Shown here piece by piece: positions 46,394 to 54,262 of a stretch of 64,000 bases of DNA (its first letter is position 1; every line of letters starts with the position of its first letter). This DNA is from Methylothermaceae bacteria B42 (GTDB taxonomy: Bacteria > Pseudomonadota > Gammaproteobacteria > Methylococcales > Methylothermaceae). The stretch covers positions 1 through 64,000 of the forward strand of contig LSNW01000032.1 of the NCBI GenBank assembly GCA_001566965.1, given 5' to 3'. Made by a program: the position numbers and the translations under genes. A model generated the notes under the pieces. It was given only the letters and a program-made list of their open reading frames with translations, ran no database searches and was not told where the DNA came from.

Positions 46394-48127
46394 TTACAAT
46401 TCCGGTTTTGCGGATTGTTTGGCCATTAATTCCCTAAGTTCTTGTTTTTCAAGTTCGCTCAACCTTCCGGCATCGGCTTTTCTGGTTAAAATTTCTAATC
46501 GTTTTTGCAGGTTGCGTTTTTGCAGCAAATCAATAGCATCTTGAATTTCAGCGGATGGATTTGCCAGCGAGCGATATTCGTTTTGTGATAACAATGCCTG
46601 GACATATTCCCGATGGGGACTGCTTTGAAACCTTTCAACCACCAACGTCGGGGTCCAATCAATCTTTTCCCCCAAAACGTTAAGGATTTGCGCCAGCACT
46701 TCGCCATGGATTCCCGCGCGAACCTGCTCAACAAAGGTTTCGGGAAGCGAAGAATACAATTGAGGATGGTGTATAAGCAAAGCTGCCATTCTATCGTAGA
46801 GACGCGGTTGAACCAGGCGCGAACGAGGCCGGCGATACCCAATTTGAGAATCGTTGGATTTGACGCTTTGGATCCCTGTGAGTTCCTTCAAACGAGCGTG
46901 CATCATCTGGCGGAACGCCCCTTGTGGCAACTGGCGTAAATAGGGCGTTGCCCGTTTCAGCAGCGCCGCTTTATTTTCCATTTGACTTAAATCCAAATCC
47001 TCGGTCAAAGACTGGAAAAAATATTCAGACAGCGGTGTCGCCGTCGACAATCTTACCTCAAATGCTTTTGTGCCTTCCTTCCTGATCAATGAGTCTGGAT
47101 CATGCTTTTCCGGTAGCGGCAAAAACCTGATGCGCCGGCCTTCCTCTAATTGTGGCAAGGCCGATTCCAGTGCCCGCCAGGAAGCTTTGCGTCCCGCGGC
47201 ATCACCATCAAAACAGAAAATCAATTCGTCGCAATAGCGAAACAGCAAACGGATATGGTCAGGCGTTGCCGCCGTTCCCAATGTGGCAACCGTGTTTGTC
47301 AGGCCATGTTGGGCCAAGGCAATGACATCCATATAGCCTTCCACTACCACAATGCGCCCGGGTCTGAGCGAAGTTTGCAGCATCTCATAGAGCCCATAGA
47401 CCTCCTTGCCTTTATGGAATATAGAGGTTTCTGGAGAGTTTAAATACTTAGGTCCCTCTCCGTTCAAAATCCGCCCGCCAAACCCCACAATCTGTCCACG
47501 CCGATTTCGAATCGGGAACATGATCCGGTTACGAAAGCGGTCATAAGTGCCGCCCTTATCCTTTTTACTAACCAAACCGGCTTCCAGCAGCAATTCGGCG
47601 TTGAAATGCTGGGATAATGTCTCCCATCCGGGTGGAGCAAACCCTATGCCAAAGCGGCTGGCGATAGCGCCATCAACGCCTCTTTGGCGTAAATAAGCTA
47701 CGGCTTTGTCAGCTTGAGGCTGCCGTAACTGCCGCGCATAGAAAACCGCCACTTCTTGATTGAGGCGATAAAGTGGCTCATAACGGCCGCGTTGTTGTGA
47801 TGACTGAATATCCGCGCCGGTTTTGGACTCATAAGGGACTTCCAAGCCATATTGAGAAGCCAAGGTTTCAACTGCTTCAGGAAAGGTAAGGTGATCGTGC
47901 GCCATCAAAAAGCCAATGGCCGATCCGCTCACCCCGCAACCGAAGCAATAATAAAATTGTTTTTGCGGGCTAACGGTGAAGCTGGGGGTTTTTTCGTCGT
48001 GAAAAGGACAGCGGGCCACATAATTGCGGCCCGCTTTTTTTAGAGGTAGGCGGGGCTGGATAACTTCGACGATATCTGCCCGCGCTAACAAGTCATCAAT
48101 AAAGGACTGCGGGATTTTCCCCGACAT
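46394..48127 (-). CDS. dnaG: DNA primase DnaG
   Basis: Replicative primase, 577 residues. The N-terminal zinc finger is RCPFHDEKTPSF ... YYCFGCGVSG (about residues 38-66). The catalytic TOPRIM core holds VVEGYMDVIALAQHG near residue 265 and a DGDAAGRKA metal-site segment. The C-terminal DnaB-binding domain is helical. It lies 29 bases after yqeY on the same strand and 73 before rpoD. Confidence 0.97.
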   Translation of the reverse strand: MSGKIPQSFIDDLLARADIVEVIQPRLPLKKAGRNYVARCPFHDEKTPSFTVSPQKQFYYCFGCGVSGSAIGFLMAHDHLTFPEAVETLASQYGLEVPYESKTGADIQSSQQRGRYEPLYRLNQEVAVFYARQLRQPQADKAVAYLRQRGVDGAIASRFGIGFAPPGWETLSQHFNAELLLEAGLVSKKDKGGTYDRFRNRIMFPIRNRRGQIVGFGGRILNGEGPKYLNSPETSIFHKGKEVYGLYEMLQTSLRPGRIVVVEGYMDVIALAQHGLTNTVATLGTAATPDHIRLLFRYCDELIFCFDGDAAGRKASWRALESALPQLEEGRRIRFLPLPEKHDPDSLIRKEGTKAFEVRLSTATPLSEYFFQSLTEDLDLSQMENKAALLKRATPYLRQLPQGAFRQMMHARLKELTGIQSVKSNDSQIGYRRPRSRLVQPRLYDRMAALLIHHPQLYSSLPETFVEQVRAGIHGEVLAQILNVLGEKIDWTPTLVVERFQSSPHREYVQALLSQNEYRSLANPSAEIQDAIDLLQKRNLQKRLEILTRKADAGRLSELEKQELRELMAKQSAKPEL

Positions 48128-48156
48128 TAGAACTAAACTAGCCTGACGGACTCAAG

Positions 48157-48615
48157 CTATTTCCCGCTCAAGATGGCCTTGACTTTGGCACTGACCTGGC
48201 CCATATCGGCGCGGCCCTGAATCTTCGGTTTTAGTAGCGCCATGACTTTACCCATCTCTTTTAAACTATTAGCGCCTGATTCTTCAATGGCTGACTGCAC
48301 CAGCGCTTCTATTTCGGAATCTTCCAGAGGCTGAGGCAGGTAGGATAAGATAATTTCCAGTTCTGCCTGCTCTTTTTGCGCCAAATCGTTCCTGTTGGCT
48401 GCTTGATATTGGGTAATGGATTCCCGGCGTTGTTTCGCCATTTTATCTAGCACAGCAATGACTTGAGCATCATCCAGCTCAATGCGTTCATCGACTTCGC
48501 GCTGTTTGATGGCCGCCAAAATCAAGCGGATGGTTCCCAAACGGGCTTTGTCGCCGCTTTTCATCGCGGCTTTCATATCTTGCTGGATTTGTTCTTTTAA
48601 TGACACAGCAGGCAC
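48157..48615 (-). CDS. yqeY: GatB/YqeY domain protein
   Basis: A 152-residue helical protein resembling the tRNA-binding tail of GatB. It contains LKEQIQQDMKAAMKSGDK at the start, LGTIRLILAAIKQREVDER, and the family's Gly-rich GKVMALLKPKIQGRADMGQV near the C-terminus. The biological role is not proven. Its place between rpsU and dnaG is conserved in gammaproteobacteria; here it follows rpsU without a gap. Confidence 0.94.
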   Translation of the reverse strand: MPAVSLKEQIQQDMKAAMKSGDKARLGTIRLILAAIKQREVDERIELDDAQVIAVLDKMAKQRRESITQYQAANRNDLAQKEQAELEIILSYLPQPLEDSEIEALVQSAIEESGANSLKEMGKVMALLKPKIQGRADMGQVSAKVKAILSGK

Positions 48616-48849
48616 TTAAACGATCGAACGTCCCTTACGCAAATTCTCTAGGGCATACCGTTCCCGGGACAAACGTTTGAGATGACGTTTGACTGCGGCG
48701 GCCGCTTTGCGCTTGCGAGCTTCGGTGGGCTTTTCGTAATATTCACGGCGGCGTACTTCAGATAAAACACCCGCTTTCTCACAGGCGCGTTTGAATCTAC
48801 GCAGGGCGATATCGAAAGGTTCGTTCTCTTTTACACGGATTTGAGGCAT
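48616..48849 (-). CDS. rpsU: 30S ribosomal protein S21
   Basis: S21 is a small basic protein of the 30S platform near the anti-Shine-Dalgarno region. The product (77 residues) begins [20 protein letters not shown] and has the Arg/Lys-rich [20 protein letters not shown] region. An AAGGAG ribosome binding site precedes the ATG. A minus-strand TATAAT at 48916-48911 is a candidate -10 for the operon, with only a weak TTTCTA at -35. A MITE-like element starts about 30 bases beyond that. Confidence 0.97.
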   Translation of the reverse strand: MPQIRVKENEPFDIALRRFKRACEKAGVLSEVRRREYYEKPTEARKRKAAAAVKRHLKRLSRERYALENLRKGRSIV

Positions 48850-48950
48850 TGACTCTCCTTAAAATTCAAATGGTAACAATTAAATTCACAACTAAACATA
48901 TAAACGAGTAATTATACGCATAAAACCACCTTATAGAAACCAAATGACTA

Positions 48951-49105
48951 ACTGATGTTACGCAACCACCGGCAGATAGGCGCAGGCTTACGCAATCCTT
49001 GGCTGTCATTTCGATCGGAGGGAGAAATCTTGACGCATCAGCATCCATTTTGGGCCGATTGAAAGATTTCTCGCTACGCTCGAAATGACAGTGCGTAACA
49101 TCAGT
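48951..49105. mobile_element. MITE-like element with 14-bp terminal inverted repeats
   Basis: The element starts ACTGATGTTACGCA (48951-48964) and ends TGCGTAACATCAGT (49092-49105), a perfect 14-bp inverted repeat. It is flanked on both sides by GACTA (48946-48950 and 49106-49110), a 5-bp target duplication. Inside, CTGTCATTTCGATCGG and AGAAATCTT are mirrored by AAGATTTCT and CTCGAAATGACAG, so nearly the whole 155 bases can fold as a hairpin. No coding capacity. Confidence 0.85.
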
Positions 49106-49224
49106 GACTAATTCCCATCACATTTGATGGCTCATTAAGATCCAGTCACGATCTTTCTGGAAAATACCGTTTTTTGACTTTGATATCAGAACGGGCGAAC
49201 AATTCCATTTTTTAACGAATTCGG

Positions 49225-49230
49225 TATAAT
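49225..49230 (+). promoter_or_regulatory. -10 box upstream of the tRNA-His/tRNA-Lys genes
   Basis: A perfect TATAAT hexamer lies 16 bases before the first base of tRNA-His. The -35 region is AT-rich without a clear TTGACA. The rest of 49111-49246 shows no gene. Confidence 0.5.
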
Positions 49231-49246
49231 TAAGTTTCTATCCGAC

Positions 49247-49323
49247 GGTGGGCGTAGCTCAGTTGGTAGAGCCCCGGGTTGTGATCCCGGTGGTCGCCGG
49301 TTCGAGTCCGGTCGCCCACCCCA
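49247..49323 (+). tRNA. tRNA-His (GTG)
   Basis: The cloverleaf begins with the extra G-1 characteristic of tRNA-His (GGTGGGCG) and ends GCCCACC-CCA with encoded CCA. The anticodon loop is TTGTGAT (anticodon GTG) on a CCGGG/CCCGG stem, and the T arm contains GGTTCGAGTCC. Confidence 0.95.
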
Positions 49324-49343
49324 TTTCCAATTGCCTTTCTCTT

Positions 49344-49417
49344 GGGCCGTTAGCTCAGTCTGGTAGAGCAGCGGACTCTTAATCCGTCGGTCGAAGGTTC
49401 GAATCCTTCACGGCCCA
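49344..49417 (+). tRNA. tRNA-Lys (CTT), integration target of the adjacent element
   Basis: The acceptor stem GGGCCGT pairs with ACGGCCC, the anticodon loop CTCTTAA on GCGGA/TCCGT gives anticodon CTT, and the T arm is normal (GGTTCGAATCC). The 3' end continues ATCA rather than ACCA, so CCA is not encoded, in contrast to the neighbouring tRNA-His. Its 3' half is the left copy of a 50-bp direct repeat bounding the integrative element. Confidence 0.95.
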
Positions 49418-49422
49418 TCAAT
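49373..49422 (+). repeat. Left attachment site (attL) in tRNA-Lys
   Basis: The 50 bases from GGACTCTTAATCC, spanning anticodon stem, T arm and acceptor 3' strand, to CCCATCAAT are identical to 55837-55886. The copy here completes the functional tRNA. Confidence 0.95.
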
Positions 49423-49465
49423 ATAATCAAGGTGTTAGATCAATACAGGCCAATCCTTTTTCATT

Positions 49466-49491
49466 CGGGCCTACTCCGGGCCTACCTCTGA
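49466..49491. repeat. Paired GGGCCTAC repeats at the left end of the element
   Basis: CGGGCCTACTC (49466-49476) is directly repeated as CGGGCCTACCTC (from 49477), 11 bases apart, ending TGA. The same pair in the same orientation occurs at the right end (55709-55734). These are candidate arm-type integrase or excisionase binding sites. Confidence 0.7.
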
Positions 49492-49496
49492 AAAGC

Positions 49497-49877
49497 TCAA
49501 AAGGGAAATAGGTCATTCAAGGGTTCTGCTTTGGTAACTTCTTGCTTCTGTTTCCTTCCTGGCCTTACCGTCCTTGCAGACACCAGAGAATCAGCCACCA
49601 GGGTAAATCCTGTCCTGTCTTCGCCGGTGATTTTGTCCTTCCATCTCGATTGGGTAAGCCTGCCAGTAAGCGCCACCAACTCGCCTTTTTCATGATTGGC
49701 CAGGACTTCGGCCACCTTGCCAAACGCCATCACAGAAAACCACACGGTTTCTTGTTCTTCGGAATTGTTTGGCGTCACGTCCACGGCTACAGATACCGTT
49801 GTCATCGGACTTCCCTTTTTCGTTTGCCGCTCAGTGGGGGTGCCACCCAGCCGCCCATATATGCTCGCGTGCATCAT
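49497..49877 (-). CDS. ssb: Single-stranded DNA-binding protein of the element
   Basis: A 126-residue SSB-like OB-fold protein. The N-terminus MHASIYGRLGGTPTERQTKKG begins the first strand region, cut here to YGRLGGTPTERQTKKG, and the strands ETVWFSVMAFGKVAEVLANHE and ELVALTGRLTQSRW follow the SSB pattern. The last residues (EPLNDLFPF) form the acidic, aromatic tip that recruits replication partners. It is probably used with the element's primase during autonomous replication. It starts 1 base after the preceding stop. Housekeeping SSBs are longer with a Gly-rich linker, which is missing here. Confidence 0.85.
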   Translation of the reverse strand: MMHASIYGRLGGTPTERQTKKGSPMTTVSVAVDVTPNNSEEQETVWFSVMAFGKVAEVLANHEKGELVALTGRLTQSRWKDKITGEDRTGFTLVADSLVSARTVRPGRKQKQEVTKAEPLNDLFPF

Positions 49878-49878
49878 G

Positions 49879-50346
49879 TCATTTACTCTCTGGTGTTACG
49901 TTTGCAGATTCTATCTGGCCATTAAAAGCCGCCTTCATTGCGTGTAGCTCGCGCATTCCCTCTGGTGTCATACCCTTGCATGCCAGGATTTCGGCTTCGG
50001 TATAAATCGGTTTACCGTCGTACCAGTCAGTCCTGGCAATACGTCCAGCCATGGCGTCATCGGCCGCTATCCATATATCAGCATTTAATACTTTGCTGAA
50101 AAGTTTGGTGGTGTAGCCCTTGCGCACCAGCGCTATGGCCTCGGAAATGGTGGTGGGTGATGGGTTATTTTCCTTCCTGGCTGATTCATCATTGACGGCC
50201 AGCAGCTCGGCGATGATTTCCGCCTTGTGGTGCTTGATGAAAGCGCGCTGGCGGTCGGTGAGTTTGCTGAACGGTTCCACCAGTAACTTGCCATCTGCCA
50301 AGCGAAGGCGGAATCCAGCCCTTTGGATCGGTTCCAGGTAGGTCAT
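49879..50346 (-). CDS. TubC-like N-terminal domain protein
   Basis: A 155-residue protein. The first ~50 residues (GFRLRLADGKLLVEPFSKL followed by TDRQRAFIKHHKAEIIAELL) match the small TubC N-terminal docking-type domain often found in proteins of integrative elements. The remainder is helical and acidic with AEILACKGMTPEGMRELHAM near the end. The ATG at 50346 follows a GTGAGGG ribosome binding site; a TTG at 50364 is an alternative that overlaps the preceding stop. Function unknown; it lies between the primase and ssb genes and may serve replication or its control. Confidence 0.65.
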   Translation of the reverse strand: MTYLEPIQRAGFRLRLADGKLLVEPFSKLTDRQRAFIKHHKAEIIAELLAVNDESARKENNPSPTTISEAIALVRKGYTTKLFSKVLNADIWIAADDAMAGRIARTDWYDGKPIYTEAEILACKGMTPEGMRELHAMKAAFNGQIESANVTPESK

Positions 50347-50360
50347 GGAGCAGCCCTCAC

Positions 50361-50660
50361 TCAAATTTCCCCAATGTCACGGCCGTCATACCCGGGCAGG
50401 CGGTCGGCCTCATTTCCGACTAAACCGGAAAAATCCGGCTCGGCACTTTTTTCTCTTGCCCGGTGTCCCGGTTTTTCATCCGCGACACCGCGACAACCCG
50501 CTTGTGGCGCGGCTTCCGGCGATTTTTCATCCGCGACAGGATTTTTTTCTGTCGCGGTTTGAAAATCGCTGTATCCCGCATGGTTGCTAGCTTGTCGCGG
50601 TTTGAAAAGGGTGGTCTGGGGAAGACTCCTGTTTTTCGCCGTTTGTCTCGGTTCGGTCAT
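50361..50660 (-). CDS. Small protein overlapping the primase gene end
   Basis: A 99-residue frame beginning MTEPRQTAKNRSLPQTTLF, whose first 25 codons overlap the primase 3' end out of frame, while the remaining ~75 codons have the region to themselves. It is rich in Ala, Pro, Glu and Lys with repeated ADEK segments (NPVADEKSPEAAP, GVADEKPGHRARE), so probably disordered. The underlying DNA has GTCGCGGTTTGAAAA twice (about 50549 and 50594) and related CATCCGCGACA copies. Small, poorly conserved genes at this place are common in such elements. The alternative is that it is only a spacer with regulatory repeats. Confidence 0.45.
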   Translation of the reverse strand: MTEPRQTAKNRSLPQTTLFKPRQASNHAGYSDFQTATEKNPVADEKSPEAAPQAGCRGVADEKPGHRAREKSAEPDFSGLVGNEADRLPGYDGRDIGEI

Positions 50661-52980
50661 CGATGTATCGAGCAAATGCATCGAGAAATTGATCCAGTTC
50701 GTAACCTTTCGCATGATCCGGCCCGATGCGGATTTCGTGTGGCCGAATCCCGAAAGGTTTGAGCAGCCGGGCCAGGCTGTTCTGGGTCAGCGGCTTGCCC
50801 CGTTGCCATTCCGCCCACGGCGACTCTTCAATTTCAGTCAGGGCGTCTACCAACTCGCGGGAAAACATTCGTTCGATACGGCGTTCTGTGAAAACAGTGC
50901 GGATGTCCCGCAGAATCAACGGCCCAATCCCGTCATCCTCGTCCAATGTCTCCAGACCATTGAACGCCAAACGGACTTTAACCGTCCACTCGCCGCCCGC
51001 AGCCTCAGCGATGGCGAATAATGGCAGCCAATTGTCCAACGCCCGGTCATTGCCGTGTTGCGGCATATCAGGAACGGCCCTTTTGAGTTTTTCTTCGTTA
51101 TCTTCGGCCCAACGCACGCAGCGGCGGCGGATGGGGAGGCAACGCTCATCGAGGTCCTGCGGCAAACGCTCCACCCGCTCACCTGGCAGTTTGCGGCGCA
51201 ACTGGATCACGATGGAACGGTCAACGATGGTGTCAGCCGGCAGTTTAATCATGAATATGACCATGGGTGCCCAGGTGGAAAACCGTTTCGGCTGGTTGTC
51301 GTCTCCGTCACAGCGAATCACGAACGCACCTTTACGTGCATGCCCGCTATTGATGATGCCGCGCAGATCATCGTTGTCTGTCAGGAAAGTATCTGCTTCG
51401 TCGATTGTGATGGTGGGTTTGGCCAGGTCGATAGTGCGAAACAGGGCGGCGGGCGTGATATTGCTGGTGGGCATGGCCTGACGCGCCATTGCCTCCATGG
51501 TTTCCCGTAGGGTGGATTTGCCGCAGCGTTTCTCTGGCGACGTGACCAGTAGTTTGGGCCAGATGCGGAAAACGTCATAAACATAGGTGCCCAGGGTCCA
51601 CAGCGCCAGCGCCTCGGCGGCATGGTCCGGCAGCACCAAATAGCGCTCATAGTAAGCTCTGATTTCATCCAGCAGGGCAGCGCCGTCCACAGGATCGGTC
51701 CAAGGCTCCGGCAGCGGGGCCAGTATGTCATTGCCGGTCTGGGCCTCTTCCAGCTCCCGGCGACGATCCTCGACGACAGTATCCAGGGTGGAGGATCTAA
51801 TATCGAGTTGTTTGGCGATGGGTTTTCGATAGGGGTCATATTCAATTGGTTTCAGCTCAGCCAGGGCATCGATGACACGATCCAGGTTCGTCACCTTCTC
51901 GAATCCCGGCTTTTCCCACACGGTGGTTCGGGTGGTGGTGATTTTTTTGGCGTGCTTGATCTGCTCGCGGATAACCTCCAGCCCTTGATCCTTCGCCAGG
52001 TCATTGAAATCCGTTTGTGCCTCGCTCCGATCCACCCCAAAATCCGGCACTGCCAGGCGGCCACCTATAGCCTTGGCGGCCTCTTCGGCCTTGCCTTGGC
52101 CGTTGCCGAGGTCTGCCAGAATGATGATTTTGGTTTCCGGGTAGCGCTGCCGCATGGCCTGGGCCACTGATTTCAGATTGCCGCAGCTCAGGGCGGCGAC
52201 ACCGGGCCAGCCGGTGGCTTCGCAGGCGCTCAATACAGTCGCAATTCCTTCACCTATTAATAAATGAGTGGGAGCTTCCGGCATGGCCTGGGCGGCCCAC
52301 CAGCAGCCAGCTTTTTTGCTGCCGGACAGGATGGATTTGCGGCCGGTTTCATCAATCATTTCCAGGGTCGTGATTCCGTCCCAATCCCCTACGGGAGCGA
52401 TGAGAATTGTCCCGTCCAGGTGGCCGGCGCGGCCCTTGGGGTGGTAGCCGATGAGTTCGACCAACTTTTTGATTGGTATTTGATACAGGGTGGGGAACGG
52501 GTTTGCCGGGGTTTGTTCATCCCTCTGGCTGGGGAGTTGTTTGGTGATTAAATAGGGGTGGGAGATTTCAGCCAGGGGCGCGGCATTAATCACCGTCCGT
52601 GCCAATCTGGCCGCCTCGGCTTGTCTGATTTGGCGGCCATTATCCAGCGGTTTCGCGGGCGCTTTCCTGGGCGGCGGTGGTTCCGTCCCATCGGTCAGCC
52701 CCAGCGTTTCCGCCACCGCCTTGAATGATTCTGCCCGGCTCCAACCATAAACATGCTCGAGCAGTTGGAAACCATCCCCCGCCTGCTCCTGGCCGCTACC
52801 GCCACAAACCCAGGTGCCGCGTCCCGCCAGATTATCGAACCGGAACCGGTCCCGGCCGCCACAGCCAGGGCACGGCCCGTGCCGGTTTTTCAAATGGGAA
52901 ACATCGATGCCCAGGTGGGTGAGGATTTCCGTCCAGCGGCCTTGGGCGGCAGCTTTGACATGGGAAAGCTCGATGGTCAT
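50587..52980 (-). CDS. P4-like primase/helicase with TOPRIM and DUF3631 domains
   Basis: The replication protein of the element, 797 residues. An N-terminal CHC2-like zinc region (CPGCGGRDRFRFD ... WVCGG, residues ~37-65) precedes a TOPRIM-type primase domain with HLLIGEGIATVLSACEA (residues ~235-255) and IIILADLGNGQG. The C-terminal half (from about 420) is a DUF3631-type P-loop domain with SPEKRCGKSTLRETM as Walker A and TITIDEADTF as Walker B. Only three Cys ligands are obvious in the zinc region. It overlaps the AlpA-like gene by 4 bases at its start. It probably primes and unwinds the excised circle. Confidence 0.9.
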   Translation of the reverse strand: MTIELSHVKAAAQGRWTEILTHLGIDVSHLKNRHGPCPGCGGRDRFRFDNLAGRGTWVCGGSGQEQAGDGFQLLEHVYGWSRAESFKAVAETLGLTDGTEPPPPRKAPAKPLDNGRQIRQAEAARLARTVINAAPLAEISHPYLITKQLPSQRDEQTPANPFPTLYQIPIKKLVELIGYHPKGRAGHLDGTILIAPVGDWDGITTLEMIDETGRKSILSGSKKAGCWWAAQAMPEAPTHLLIGEGIATVLSACEATGWPGVAALSCGNLKSVAQAMRQRYPETKIIILADLGNGQGKAEEAAKAIGGRLAVPDFGVDRSEAQTDFNDLAKDQGLEVIREQIKHAKKITTTRTTVWEKPGFEKVTNLDRVIDALAELKPIEYDPYRKPIAKQLDIRSSTLDTVVEDRRRELEEAQTGNDILAPLPEPWTDPVDGAALLDEIRAYYERYLVLPDHAAEALALWTLGTYVYDVFRIWPKLLVTSPEKRCGKSTLRETMEAMARQAMPTSNITPAALFRTIDLAKPTITIDEADTFLTDNDDLRGIINSGHARKGAFVIRCDGDDNQPKRFSTWAPMVIFMIKLPADTIVDRSIVIQLRRKLPGERVERLPQDLDERCLPIRRRCVRWAEDNEEKLKRAVPDMPQHGNDRALDNWLPLFAIAEAAGGEWTVKVRLAFNGLETLDEDDGIGPLILRDIRTVFTERRIERMFSRELVDALTEIEESPWAEWQRGKPLTQNSLARLLKPFGIRPHEIRIGPDHAKGYELDQFLDAFARYIDDRTETNGEKQESSPDHPFQTATS

Positions 52981-53177
52981 GCAGCATCTCCCGGGTGCTC
53001 GCTGGTACGGCTCTCAATAAACGCCTCGATGTCTTCCATGCGGTAGCGGACAAGGCGGCCAACCTTGACATAAGGCAGGTTATAGCGACCAGTGCAACGC
53101 CACACCATCAGCGTTCCTGGCGCGACGTTAAGAATTGCAGCGGCTTCCTCTGGACTCAGTAACTTCTTGGTTTCCAT
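52977..53177 (-). CDS. AlpA/excisionase-like DNA-binding protein
   Basis: A 66-residue MerR-like winged helix protein of the excisionase family. KLLSPEEAAAILNVAPGTL is the helix-turn-helix, LPYVKVGRLVRYRMEDIEAFI the wing and closing helix. It probably regulates the element or directs excision with the integrase. A stem-loop and short repeats lie upstream. The stop overlaps the primase start. Confidence 0.9.
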   Translation of the reverse strand: METKKLLSPEEAAAILNVAPGTLMVWRCTGRYNLPYVKVGRLVRYRMEDIEAFIESRTSEHPGDAA

Positions 53178-53327
53178 AGCTTTCTCCCGTAGGTGTTAAA
53201 CGTAGGGAATAGCTTAGGGAAATGTCGGGGCAAAGTCGGGGACTACTCACGGCAATTTTCTGTGTCGAGTAGTCCCCTTCGAGAGGGGGCGCGTAACCTG
53301 AGGGGTTGCCGCTTTGCCGCTGTGCGG
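53178..53327. other. Intergenic control region with a stem-loop, possible replication origin
   Basis: GGGGACTACTC (53238-53248) and GAGTAGTCCCC (53267-53277) form a perfect 11-bp inverted repeat around an 18-base loop. Two GTCGGGG copies lie just to the left (53224 and 53235). No T-run follows on either strand, so it is not a typical terminator. It sits directly upstream of the AlpA-like and primase genes, where P4-type elements often keep operators or an origin. Confidence 0.5.
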
Positions 53328-53903
53328 TTACTCCTTGGCTATCTTCTCCACATGATCTTCGGACACACCTTGGGGATCGTCCAGAAGTTCACTGGCTATG
53401 TCCGCTATGATCTTGTAGGTACAAGGAAGGGGTCTAGGGAGGCGGGAAAGGAAGGCACGGAGAAAGGCTGACTTGTCCGCGTGCTGGCGGGGTTCTATTT
53501 CTGGTGTCAAAAGGTACTCGGTCCAACGCTCCCCTTGTGTCGGAGCAGCCAAGATGTCGCGGATTTGTTCATATGTCGGTGGCAGGCCCATGGGGTGCTG
53601 CTCTTCATATTTATCTAGGGCTTTGCTGAGTTCCGCGATTTTCTCTTCCACCTCCTTTCGCGCCTGCTCACACCGCCGGTAACATTCCCGCGATTCTTTT
53701 ATATCGTAGCAGGCGAAATAGGCGGCCTCGATCACGTCATCGTCAGCGCCGTGCCGAGTTTTTATGTCCCGGAGTTTGTCCAGTAACTCCCGCTCCTGAT
53801 TCAGCCTCTCGGGTGATGGCAGTTTGCCGCTCCCCCACACAGCCCGCGCATAGGCATTTTCCAGAATCTCTAAGTCGGCGCGCGCTTTATCGATGAATCC
53901 CAT
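53328..53903 (-). CDS. Hypothetical protein of the element
   Basis: A 191-residue, highly charged and mostly helical protein. Residues ~85-115 (RKEVEEKIAELSKALDKYEEQ) look like a coiled coil; three Cys residues cluster at ACYDIKESRECYRRCEQ. No catalytic motif, signal or membrane segment is visible. A strong GGAGGG ribosome binding site precedes the ATG. Lying between the toxin and the AlpA-like gene, after a terminator, it is probably the first gene of the replication operon. It may be an element-specific regulator or anti-helper factor, but this is speculative. Confidence 0.6.
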   Translation of the reverse strand: MGFIDKARADLEILENAYARAVWGSGKLPSPERLNQERELLDKLRDIKTRHGADDDVIEAAYFACYDIKESRECYRRCEQARKEVEEKIAELSKALDKYEEQHPMGLPPTYEQIRDILAAPTQGERWTEYLLTPEIEPRQHADKSAFLRAFLSRLPRPLPCTYKIIADIASELLDDPQGVSEDHVEKIAKE

Positions 53904-53928
53904 CGGCTTTCCCTCCGAGCCAGTCCCT

Positions 53929-53998
53929 CAAAAAAGGAAGCCGCGCCAGCCAGGTGAGGGATTCTCCCGGTTTTCGGGGGCCAGCCTAGGCGCGGCTT
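53929..53998 (-). terminator. Terminator after the toxin gene
   Basis: On the minus strand AAGCCGCGCC (53998-53989) pairs with GGCGCGGCTT (53947-53938) around a 41-base loop that itself contains a GC-rich hairpin, followed by CCTTTTTT. It separates integrase-antitoxin-toxin from the downstream genes. Confidence 0.75.
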
Positions 53999-54007
53999 AA
54001 CAGTCAA

Positions 54008-54262
54008 TCAGTCATAGTGATACCGGCATTGGGCAATGATGAGATGATCCCCCTGCACTGTATAAACCAAACGGTGCTCATTGTCGATTCGGCGGGACCA
54101 GAATCCGGCCAACTCATGCTTGAGCGGTTCCGGTTTCCCCAAACCATCGAATGGATCGCGCTGGATGTCCCGGATCAACTGGTTGATGCGCTTTAGCTTG
54201 GCCTTGTCGTGTTTCTGCCAGTACAGATAATCCTCCCAAGCCTGGCGCTCGAAGCTAATCAT
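54008..54262 (-). CDS. yoeB: YoeB-type mRNA interferase toxin
   Basis: An 84-residue toxin almost perfectly matching the YoeB pattern: WEDYLYWQKHDKAKLKRINQ at the N-terminus, DIQRDPFDGLGKPEPLKHEL in the middle, GFWSRRIDNEHRLVYTV (catalytic Arg/Glu region) and the ending IAQCRYHYD with the catalytic His and Tyr. YoeB binds the ribosomal A site and cuts mRNA. It overlaps the antitoxin gene by 8 bases. It probably stabilises the integrated element. Confidence 0.95.
   Translation of the reverse strand: MISFERQAWEDYLYWQKHDKAKLKRINQLIRDIQRDPFDGLGKPEPLKHELAGFWSRRIDNEHRLVYTVQGDHLIIAQCRYHYD

Noticed and set aside
49111-49246. Small RNA gene before tRNA-His
   Set aside because: Only a -10 box for the tRNA operon is visible; no independent terminator or structured transcript.
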